Assembly: GCA_019115985.1 (NCBI GenBank)
Contig: DXCN01000050.1
Span: 22,636-86,635 of the forward strand
Length of the DNA stretch: 64,000 bases
Reading direction: 5' to 3'
From: Candidatus Rothia avicola
GTDB taxonomy: Bacteria; Actinomycetota; Actinomycetes; Actinomycetales; Micrococcaceae
The notes under the pieces were generated by a model. It saw nothing but the letters and a program-made list of their open reading frames with translations. It did no database searches and had not been told where the DNA came from. Each line of letters opens with the position of its first letter. Positions within the stretch are counted from its first letter, which is position 1. The translations under genes and the position numbers were made by a program. This document shows positions 53,975 to 64,000 of this stretch, piece after piece.

Positions 53975-55255
53975 CTAGGCTGGCTCAGCCCAGATGGCCA
54001 GGCGCTGAGAGGCCGCCCCCTTGCCCAACCGGGTCAGAATCAGGGTGGCTTCGCGGCCTGATGCCCCCTTCTTCTTTTTCACACCGGCAAGCAGAGCGGC
54101 CCGGAGCTTTTCAGGAACCACATCGACTCCCCGCTTTTTAACGGTCAGGGCGGTAATACCCTGCTCTTTGACCCAGCGGCGCAACTTTTTCTCGTTGAGG
54201 GGCAAAGTGCCCAGGACGCGGTAGGCCCGACCCAGCGGGCTAGTGGCGGGGGAGTCTGAGGTCAGGTAGGCGATATTCTCATCAAGCAGGGTAGCCCCAA
54301 TCGCTCGGGCGAAGTCCGCGACCAGGTGGGAGCGCACCACCGCACCGTCGGGCTCAATCAGGTAAGCGCCCAGTTCAGTGACCTCAACCGGCTCTTCATC
54401 GGCTGAAGCCGCAAGCGGTGAACTTATCTCCCCCAGCACCTGCCGGGTGGTGGCGTCCGCCCCCAGCACTGTAGCTGACCGGGCAATCCCGGGGCGGGCT
54501 AGGGCGTTGAACCAGAGCACCACCTCAACCACGGATCCGCCGTGGCTAACCCACTCGGCCTCCACCCCGTTTGGAATAGCCTCGTGGGGCAGGCCCGGGC
54601 CTAGCTTGACCCCCATAGGAATACTTGTTGCTGCCAGCTTCTGCAGGAAGGAAAAGGGCGGGGAGAAAGCTTCGGGGTCAAAAAGACGGGAGGTGGTAGA
54701 GCCGCCTTCAACCTCTCGGCGGGCTGGATCTAGCCAGAGGGCGGCGACGCGCTCGCCGTTCACGGTGGTGAGTTTTTCGAGCTCGACCTGTTCTACATCG
54801 CCCACGAGCACCTGGGCGGACGGGTAAGGGGAGAGATTGTGAGCGGTGAGAGCTGCTGTAGCGGGGTCGAGCTCAACGGACGTCACCGCTAACCCTGCGC
54901 GGGCAAAGGCGAGGGAGTCTGCCCCCAGGCCGCAGCCTAAATCAGCCACAGAGGTAAGCCCGGCCTCGATGAAGCGGGCGGCGTGGTGGTCGGCGACGGC
55001 GGCGCGGGTTGCCTGCTCATATCCGGCCTCGGTGAAAAGCATGTGCGAGGCTTCTTCTCCGAACTTGGTAGCCCCTAGCGCGCGTAGACGGGCCTGGGTC
55101 AGCAGGGCTGATGAGTCCTCGGCGCTGATGCCCTGGGCCCGGAGCCTGGAGACCGCCTGCAGAGAGTCAGCGGGGTTGTAGGGGACGAGCTGGTCAAGGG
55201 TTGCTAGCTGGTCAGCTGAGAAAGGGTGGGCACCGGCGCGGGGGAAAAAGGTCAT
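53975..55255 (-). CDS. SAM-dependent methyltransferase with C-terminal THUMP-like domain
   Basis: The 426-residue protein has the SAM-binding motif VADLGCGLGADSLAFA near residue 105, acidic post-motif SVELDP, and ALWLDPARR (a DPPR-like motif IV). The C-terminal LKKRGVD-like segment, here TVKKRGVDVVPEKLRAALL, and the EATLILTRLG strand suggest RNA binding. Such proteins occur in many actinobacteria with unproved substrates. Nucleic-acid methylation is the likely role. Confidence 0.85.
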   Translation of the reverse strand: MTFFPRAGAHPFSADQLATLDQLVPYNPADSLQAVSRLRAQGISAEDSSALLTQARLRALGATKFGEEASHMLFTEAGYEQATRAAVADHHAARFIEAGLTSVADLGCGLGADSLAFARAGLAVTSVELDPATAALTAHNLSPYPSAQVLVGDVEQVELEKLTTVNGERVAALWLDPARREVEGGSTTSRLFDPEAFSPPFSFLQKLAATSIPMGVKLGPGLPHEAIPNGVEAEWVSHGGSVVEVVLWFNALARPGIARSATVLGADATTRQVLGEISSPLAASADEEPVEVTELGAYLIEPDGAVVRSHLVADFARAIGATLLDENIAYLTSDSPATSPLGRAYRVLGTLPLNEKKLRRWVKEQGITALTVKKRGVDVVPEKLRAALLAGVKKKKGASGREATLILTRLGKGAASQRLAIWAEPA

Positions 55256-55720
55256 GTGTCCAGTTTAAAGGTTTGGGCAGGGAAGACCCGCTGGTTCAGA
55301 AAGAGGAGGGGCGGGGGAAGACCCGCTGAAAGCCGACTGGCTGGGGCTGGCGTGAATCGGGCGAGCCCCCAGGGCGCTAGAGCCGATGACGGTAAAGGCC
55401 ACCGGGAGTGAAGAAATCAGCATGGTGCTAGAGACTGCCAGGGGCCCTGCAACGACGGAGACCTGGGAGAACATGGACCAGATGGAGAGGAATTTGGCGC
55501 GCATTAGTGGTGATTCTGGTGGTGCGCTGTCTGCGAAACCGACGCCTTTATCTTGCCCGTAGGGGGTGAGGGGAATAAAGTTTTAGTTAGCACTTGACCG
55601 CTGACAGTGCTAAATCGGCAGCCGGTAGCACCGCGACGATACCTGGTATAGCCGTCTTAGCGCCCCACGGTCACCCCCATAAGTTTTACGCTGAGACCTC
55701 ACTTGAAGGAGTCCCTCATC
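55256..55720. other. Region between methyltransferase and groES
   Basis: The 465 bases hold a CIRCE operator at 55587-55613 and the groES promoter area. A 13-base direct repeat GGAAGACCCGCTG lies at 55281-55293 and 55316-55328. A minus-strand open frame (about 55588 to 55265) encodes a hydrophobic stretch with SIWSMFSQVSVVAGPLAV, which might be a small membrane protein or a decayed transporter piece. No confident gene. Confidence 0.5.
55587..55613. promoter_or_regulatory. CIRCE operator (HrcA binding site)
   Basis: TTAGCACT and AGTGCTAA arms flank an 11-base centre, matching the CIRCE TTAGCACTC-N9-GAGTGCTAA consensus except at the innermost base of each arm. It lies 108 bases before groES, so heat-shock derepression through HrcA is expected. 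Confidence 0.9.
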
Positions 55721-56008
55721 ATGGCCATCAAGCCCCTCGAAGACCGCATTGTCGTTCAGATCGTTGAAGCAGAGCAGACCACCGCATCAGGCCTGGTAAT
55801 CCCCGATACCGCTAAGGAAAAGCCCCAGGAGGCTAAGGTTATCGCTGTTGGCCCCGGCCGCATCGACGACAAGGGCAACCGCATCCCCGTTGACGTAGCT
55901 GAAGGCGATGTCGTTATCTTCTCCAAGTACGGTGGCACCGAGGTTAAGTACGGTGGCGCTGAGTACCTGATTCTGTCAGCCCGCGACGTACTGGCTGTCG
56001 TTTCCTAA
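55721..56008 (+). CDS. groES: Co-chaperonin GroES
   Basis: From ATG 55721 the 95-residue protein reads [13 protein letters not shown] and ends in [12 protein letters not shown], with the mobile loop [21 protein letters not shown] at 55705-55711 supports this start rather than the TTG/GTG-type extension from 55703. It caps GroEL. Confidence 0.98.
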   Translation: MAIKPLEDRIVVQIVEAEQTTASGLVIPDTAKEKPQEAKVIAVGPGRIDDKGNRIPVDVAEGDVVIFSKYGGTEVKYGGAEYLILSARDVLAVVS

Positions 56009-56057
56009 GTTTTCGCTGTTTCTACCGAATACAACACGAAACACGAGAAAGAAGTAA

Positions 56058-57659
<1,602 letters not shown>

Positions 57660-57690
57660 GGCTCCTGCCCTTGAGCCCTCTTCCGGGCAC

Positions 57691-57743
57691 AGCAGATCCC
57701 GCTCTTGCAGTGACTAACACCGTAAGGGCGGGATTTGCTTTTA
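57691..57743 (+). terminator. Terminator of groES-groEL
   Basis: Sixteen-base arms (57691-57706 with 57724-57739), with a few wobble pairs, are followed by TTTT. Confidence 0.75.
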
Positions 57744-57859
57744 AAGCAAATTTTCAGTCACCGAGAGTAACATTTTTAACTTGGTGTCTTCCTGCCCGTT
57801 ACCCCTCAGTAACCGATCTTCTGACACCAGATAACCGTCAGCAAAGGAGGTAGACCGCA

Positions 57860-60025
57860 GTGCCCCGCCCAGCAAGCGAGACCAAACCAGCCACCGGCAC
57901 CATTGCAACCGTCACTCGTTCAGCAGAACGCGCCTGGCGCCCCGAGATTCAGGGGCTGCGTGCACTCGCCCTCCTGCTGGTGGCCGCCTACCATTTCTGG
58001 TTTGGTCGTGTATCGGGCGGTGTCGATGTCTTCCTGCTGATTTCGGCGTTTTTATTAACCGGCTCTTTTGCTCGCAAGATTGAGCAGGGCAAGCTGGTAG
58101 GGCCCGGCACCTGGTCCGGTGTAAAGACTCTGGTGGCCTATTGGGTTCATGTCTTTAAGCGCCTCCTGCCCCTGGCTTCTATCACCGTTGTTCTGACCCT
58201 CTTGGGCACCTACTTCTTTATCCCGGCAGAGCGTTGGCTTTCCATTGCCGATGAGGCAAAGGCCGTGATCCTGTACCAGCACAACAACTGGTCGATCGAG
58301 AACGCGGTGGACTACTACGCAGCCGATACCTCCCTGGCCTCCCCCTTCCGTCACTTCTGGTCGTTATCGGTCCAGGGGCAAATCTATGTACTGTGGCCGG
58401 TGCTGATGGTTGCCCTTGCCCTGGTGTTGGGTAAGCGAATAAGGGGCTCTGCCCGCTGGGCTTTAAGCGGTGCCTTTGCAGCCCTCTTTGTGCTATCCCT
58501 GTCCCACTCGATCGAGGTCACTGCGGCCAACCAGCAGGCGGCCTATTTCGAAACCGAGGCCCGTCTGTGGGAGTTCGCGCTGGGCTCCTTGGTGGCTCTC
58601 TGGCTGCCCGTCCTGAAATTACCGCCGCTAGTGCGTGCGGTGCTGGGCTGGGTAGGCATTGCAGCTATTATCAGCTGCGGTTTCATTCTGGACGTCAACG
58701 GCACCTTCCCCGGTTATGTGGCGCTGTGGCCCACCCTGGCGGCCTCGCTCGTCATCATCGCTGGAGATACCGGAACCCGGTTTGGCCCCGAAAAACTCCT
58801 CACCGCCAAACCTCTGTTGGCCCTGGGAGGTTTCTCCTACGCTCTCTACCTGGTGCACTGGCCCATCCTCGTGTTCTACCTAGCGCAGACCCACCAGCAG
58901 AAGGCAGGATTCTGGGCAGGGCTTGGCCTGCTTCTTCTCTCGGGCGTTATCGCCTGGGCCCTGACCCAGCTGGTCGAAAAGCCCCTGCGGGACTGGGCCC
59001 TGCCTAACCGGTCGGTAGCTGCGGGTCTGCTCACCGGCCTCATCTGCGTGGGCCTCGCTTTAGGGCCCTCCTACGCCTGGCAGTCCTCCATCTACCGACA
59101 GGCCGAGCAGGCAGAAGCTAACCGCACCCTCAATAACGTGGGGGCGGCCGTGCTACAGCCGGACTACGAATACACAGGGGAAGAAGACGCCCCCGTCATC
59201 CCCATCCGTGCCGTGCTCGATGCGGACTGGGCTGACCTGGGCACAGCCTGTACCGACGTGACCCCCGAGCTGGCCGTCCCCGATTCTCTTGTCGGGGACT
59301 GCACCTACGTCGCCTACTCACCCCAACCCAGCCGAACCATCGTGGCTTGGGGCAACTCCCACATGCAGATGTGGATGACGGCCATGCGTCCGCTCGCCCA
59401 AGCCCAGGGCTGGACGGTCATCGCCCTGACCCGTCCCGGCTGCTTCCTCGGTAAAACTGACAACACCGCCTACGCTAGCGGGTTTGAGTGCGATACCTGG
59501 GCAGCAGACAGCGCCGCCTTCATCCAGAAACTTGCCCCCGATACCGTCCTACTGCAGGGCACCACATCAGAGCCCAACCTGCCCGACACCCCTCTGCTCG
59601 ATGCTGAAATCCGTATCGCGGAACTTACCGGTGCAGGCATCCAGGTGTTGGGCCTGCGCGACACCCCGCGCATGGAAACCATGCACAAGGATTGCATGGA
59701 CGCCTTCGGTACGGCGGACGACTGCGTCATGAGCCCTGGCCAGGACGTCACCGTCAACCCCCTCAGCTCCCTCGAAGAAACCTACCCAGGTTTTGCTGCC
59801 CTCAACTTCTCTGACCTGATTTGCCCCGAAAACTCCTGCCCGGCGTCCATCGGTAATATCTACACCTACTTCGACTACGACCACATCACCGCAACCTACA
59901 TCGAAACCCTAGGCCCCTACTTCGACCCACGCCTGCTCGAAGCCCTGGGCAAAGCCGATGCTAGTTCACAGGCACATAGCCACGTAGTACCGGCAGGGAG
60001 TTCCCCCTACGAGGCCGTGGAATAG
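57860..60025 (+). CDS. OatA-like acyltransferase with SGNH domain
   Basis: The 721-residue protein starts at GTG 57860 behind AAAGGAGG. Residues 1-400 form an acyltransferase-3 membrane domain (YHFWFGRVSGGVDVFLLISAF near 40-60, about ten helices). The extracellular C-terminal half is SGNH-hydrolase-like, with VAWGNSHMQMW as block I (Asn where GDSH is common) and the catalytic D-x-x-H in DYDHITATY. Such two-domain proteins move acetyl groups through the membrane onto peptidoglycan or surface glycans. The acceptor is unknown. Confidence 0.9.
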   Translation: MPRPASETKPATGTIATVTRSAERAWRPEIQGLRALALLLVAAYHFWFGRVSGGVDVFLLISAFLLTGSFARKIEQGKLVGPGTWSGVKTLVAYWVHVFKRLLPLASITVVLTLLGTYFFIPAERWLSIADEAKAVILYQHNNWSIENAVDYYAADTSLASPFRHFWSLSVQGQIYVLWPVLMVALALVLGKRIRGSARWALSGAFAALFVLSLSHSIEVTAANQQAAYFETEARLWEFALGSLVALWLPVLKLPPLVRAVLGWVGIAAIISCGFILDVNGTFPGYVALWPTLAASLVIIAGDTGTRFGPEKLLTAKPLLALGGFSYALYLVHWPILVFYLAQTHQQKAGFWAGLGLLLLSGVIAWALTQLVEKPLRDWALPNRSVAAGLLTGLICVGLALGPSYAWQSSIYRQAEQAEANRTLNNVGAAVLQPDYEYTGEEDAPVIPIRAVLDADWADLGTACTDVTPELAVPDSLVGDCTYVAYSPQPSRTIVAWGNSHMQMWMTAMRPLAQAQGWTVIALTRPGCFLGKTDNTAYASGFECDTWAADSAAFIQKLAPDTVLLQGTTSEPNLPDTPLLDAEIRIAELTGAGIQVLGLRDTPRMETMHKDCMDAFGTADDCVMSPGQDVTVNPLSSLEETYPGFAALNFSDLICPENSCPASIGNIYTYFDYDHITATYIETLGPYFDPRLLEALGKADASSQAHSHVVPAGSSPYEAVE

Positions 60026-60172
60026 AAACGGCAGGGGAGGGGTTGCACTCAGTACGAACAGGGATAAAACCCGTGATGTGAGCAAACGACAGTTAGCCGC
60101 CCGGGCCCTACGCTCGCACATCGGGGCTAACCCGACTAAGATTAAAACCAGTGTCGCTAAGCGCCCGCCTGA

Positions 60173-61717
<1,545 letters not shown>

Positions 61718-61729
61718 ACTGTAGCGACC

Positions 61730-61769
61730 AGCCCCGGTTCTCTCGCCCCTGCGGTGAGAGGCCGGGGCT
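61730..61769 (+). terminator. Hairpin between guaB and guaB3
   Basis: AGCCCCGG (61730-61737) pairs with CCGGGGCT (61762-61769), with inner TCTC/GAGA pairing. Few Ts follow, so it may only attenuate. Confidence 0.6.
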
Positions 61770-61827
61770 TCCGAACGTTACCACGCTCGTTGCACCAACC
61801 GGCCTGCCACCGGTGAAAGGAAAATCC

Positions 61828-62955
61828 ATGACCGACATCCAGATTGGTATGTCCAAGCGCGCTCGCCGCACCTACTCACTCGATGAAATCGCCCTGGTAC
61901 CTACCCGCCGTACCCGCGATGCCCACGATGTGAACCTTAGCTGGCAGATTGACGCGTTCAAGTTCGACACCCCCATCATCGGTGCCCCCATGGACTCTGT
62001 GATGTCACCGGCCACTGCCATTGCCCTGGGCAAGCTTGGTGGGCTCGGCGTCCTCAACCTTGAAGGCCTGTGGAGCCGCTACGAGGACCCCCAGCCCCTG
62101 CTCGACGAAATCAACACCCTGCCCGCTGACGACGCGCCCGCCGCCACCCGCCGCATGCAGGAAATCTACGCTGAGCCCATCAAGGCTGAGCTGATTACCG
62201 CCCGCCTGGCAGAGATCCGTGACTCGGGCGTCATTGTCGCCGGCTCACTGACCCCCCAGAACACCCAGGAGTTCTACCAGACCGTGGTCAAGGCTGGCGT
62301 TGATCTCTTCGTCATTCGCGGTGCCGCGGTCTCTGCCCAGCACGTTTCATCCCGCCGTGAGCCCCTTGATCTCAAGAAGTTCATCTACGAACTCGACGTC
62401 CCCGTGATGGTTGGTGGCGTGACCGGTTACACCCCGGCTATGCACTTGATGCGTACCGGGGCTGCCGGTGTGCTGGTAGGTTTCGGCGGCGGCGCTGCTC
62501 TCACCACCCGCCGCGGCCTGGGCATCCAGGCTGCCATGGCCACCGCGATTTCCGATGTCGCTGCTGCGCGTTCTGACTACCTGGATGAGTCCGGGGGCCG
62601 TTACGTGCACGTGATTGCGGACGGCTCCCTAGGCCGCTCCGGCGACATGGTCAAGGCACTGGCGATGGGCGCGGACGCCGTCATGATCGGTGCGCCCCTG
62701 GCCCGCGCAGCCGAGGCCCCCGGCGCCGGCTGGTACTGGGGCAACGAAGCCCACTCAGCTGACTTCCCCCGCGGTATCCGCACCTACCAGGGCACCGTAG
62801 GCTCCCTGGAAGAGGTGCTTTACGGCCCCTCAGCCCACACCGACGGTAGCGCTAACCTGGTGGGCGCCCTTAAGCGAGCACTGGCAACCTGCGGCTACAC
62901 CGACCTCAAGTCCTTCCAACGCATCGACGTCAACGTCACCCCCTACGTCAAGTAG
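61828..62955 (+). CDS. guaB3: GuaB3 family IMP dehydrogenase-related protein
   Basis: The 375-residue TIM-barrel protein starts at ATG 61828 (GAAAGG at 61815-61820). It begins MTDIQIGMSKRARRTYSLDE, has APMDSVMSPATAIALGK, no CBS domains and the EAPGAGWYWGNEAHS segment of the actinobacterial GuaB3 group. The IMPDH cysteine loop is replaced by VGFGGGAALTTRRGLG, so IMP dehydrogenase activity is unlikely. Members of this group have been linked with GMP reductase-like or unresolved roles. Confidence 0.92.
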   Translation: MTDIQIGMSKRARRTYSLDEIALVPTRRTRDAHDVNLSWQIDAFKFDTPIIGAPMDSVMSPATAIALGKLGGLGVLNLEGLWSRYEDPQPLLDEINTLPADDAPAATRRMQEIYAEPIKAELITARLAEIRDSGVIVAGSLTPQNTQEFYQTVVKAGVDLFVIRGAAVSAQHVSSRREPLDLKKFIYELDVPVMVGGVTGYTPAMHLMRTGAAGVLVGFGGGAALTTRRGLGIQAAMATAISDVAAARSDYLDESGGRYVHVIADGSLGRSGDMVKALAMGADAVMIGAPLARAAEAPGAGWYWGNEAHSADFPRGIRTYQGTVGSLEEVLYGPSAHTDGSANLVGALKRALATCGYTDLKSFQRIDVNVTPYVK

Positions 62956-62966
62956 ATGACGCCCCG

Positions 62967-63000
62967 GCCCCGTGCACCTAGCTTGCTAGACGCGCGGGGC
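62967..63000 (+). terminator. Hairpin after guaB3
   Basis: GCCCCGTGC (62967-62975) pairs with GCGCGGGGC (62992-63000) with an inner CTAGC/GCTAG pair. No T tract follows, so termination is uncertain. Confidence 0.5.
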
Positions 63001-63043
63001 TGACCTGCTGTCGTCCGCCCATCTCACGCTGAAAAGAGCAAAC

Positions 63044-63991
63044 GTGCTAAAAACCGCCCTGACCCCCCGCTGGCTCCTTGGCCTGCTCCTGGTGCTGGCG
63101 CTGGCTAGCGGTTTTGTGATGCTCAGCAAATGGCAAATCAATGCTTCCACCCTGGGACAGGTTACCGCAGACCCGGCTAAGGACGTGGTGCGCCCCTATA
63201 GTCAGATTCTCCAGCCCCACGACCCGCTGAGCATGACCGAGGCCGATACAGTTGTGGAAGCTACCGGCAGCTACGTGCAGGGCTCCACCTACCTGGTAGA
63301 GAACAAGCTCAAAGACGGGGCTGGAGGCTACTGGCTGGTCAGCCTCTTTGTGCCCGATGACAGCCAGCAGGTCAGCACCAGTCTGGGAGAGGGGCCCCGC
63401 GGTATCGTGGTAGCCCGTGCCTGGACCCCCACCGCGGAGATCCCCGCTGAGCCCACCGGCACCGTGACCATCGCCGGGCGAGTTGTGGGTAACGACGCTC
63501 CGCTCACCAGCAAGGACGTTAGCGAAGAGAACCGCGGGAAGGACCGGGTGCTTGCCTCCGCCAACTCCTCTTACCTGACCAATGTCTGGAACGCTGCCCT
63601 CTTCAGCGGTATCTTGACCCTCGACTCCGAAAGCAGTGGAGCTACCCCGCTCACCGCCCAGGGCACCATCGTCGATACCGCGACCTTGCTTGATAGTAGT
63701 GGCACCCTTCAGCCTATCCGCGCTAACCAGGTCACCGACGAAACCGTTGACTGGCTCAACATCTTCTACGCCCTTGAATGGCTGGTCTTTGCGGGCTTCG
63801 CCCTCTACCTCTGGTACCGTCTGCTTAAAGACTCGGTTCAAAAGAGCACCGACCCCACCCTCTACTTCGAGTACGAGGGTGAATACTGGATCGATGAGGC
63901 CACCGGCCGCCCCTACTACTGGGACCCGGCAGATCAGGCCTACTACTACTTTGATGATATTCCGGACGCCCCCGCCCCGCCCTCCCGCTAA
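63044..63991 (+). CDS. SURF1 family protein
   Basis: The 315-residue protein starts at GTG 63044. It has an N-terminal membrane helix (about 12-30), an extracytoplasmic beta-rich region with the PRGIVVARAWTP and TVTIAGRVV segments, a second helix (ALEWLVFAGFALYLWY, about 245-262) and a Tyr/Asp-rich cytoplasmic tail. SURF1 proteins help insert heme a in cytochrome oxidase. It follows guaB3 closely and ends ten bases before the window edge. Confidence 0.88.
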   Translation: MLKTALTPRWLLGLLLVLALASGFVMLSKWQINASTLGQVTADPAKDVVRPYSQILQPHDPLSMTEADTVVEATGSYVQGSTYLVENKLKDGAGGYWLVSLFVPDDSQQVSTSLGEGPRGIVVARAWTPTAEIPAEPTGTVTIAGRVVGNDAPLTSKDVSEENRGKDRVLASANSSYLTNVWNAALFSGILTLDSESSGATPLTAQGTIVDTATLLDSSGTLQPIRANQVTDETVDWLNIFYALEWLVFAGFALYLWYRLLKDSVQKSTDPTLYFEYEGEYWIDEATGRPYYWDPADQAYYYFDDIPDAPAPPSR

Positions 63992-64000
63992 AGGGCAAAC

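Overview
The window is a high-GC actinobacterial chromosome segment, most likely from the Micrococcaceae and probably a Rothia species. The pointers are mycothiol genes, a GuaB plus GuaB3 pair, ribosomal clusters lacking rpsN and rpsD at their usual places, a YVTN-propeller surface protein with an LAxTG-type sorting signal, and an enterobactin-type siderophore locus of the kind reported from oral Rothia. The genus is inferred from gene content, not from a database search.

Positions 1-17.9 kb hold a catecholate siderophore locus. On the minus strand are entA (cut by the left edge) and an isochorismatase entB that lacks its carrier domain. On the plus strand, in tight order, are a siderophore-binding lipoprotein, two novel surface proteins, two FecCD permeases, an ABC ATPase, a Fes-type esterase, entE, a free-standing aryl carrier protein and entF (C-A-PCP-TE, predicted serine-specific). 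The arms share a DtxR/IdeR box placed between overlapping divergent promoters. A wall-anchored YVTN-propeller protein with its own weaker DtxR-like box ends the region. Together the genes would make, export to the surface, recapture and hydrolyse a tris(dihydroxybenzoyl-serine) siderophore. No entC, entD or exporter gene is seen inside the window.

Positions 18.3-32.5 kb are translation genes: an spc operon starting at rplN (rplN-rplX-rplE-rpsH-rplF-rplR-rpsE-rpmD-rplO), secY-adk-map, rlmN, then infA-rpmJ-rpsM-rpsK-rpoA-rplQ, truA, and rplM-rpsI. L17 carries an unusual C-terminal domain.

Positions 32.7-47 kb hold ppk2, glmM, a mannitol operon (fused EIICBA mtlA plus mtlD), mscL, a VanY-type lipoprotein, coaA, glmS, acpS, nnrD and an undecaprenyl-phosphate sugar transferase. 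Positions 46.1-48.1 kb pair the mycothiol glycosyltransferase mshA with a putative phosphatase, an attractive candidate for the unidentified MshA product phosphatase.

Positions 48.2-64 kb hold alr, the t6A genes tsaE, tsaB and tsaD with rimI, a GCS2-type ligase, a THUMP-like methyltransferase, groES-groEL under a CIRCE operator, an OatA-like acyltransferase, guaB, guaB3 and a SURF1 family protein. No tRNA, rRNA, CRISPR array, insertion sequence or prophage was seen.
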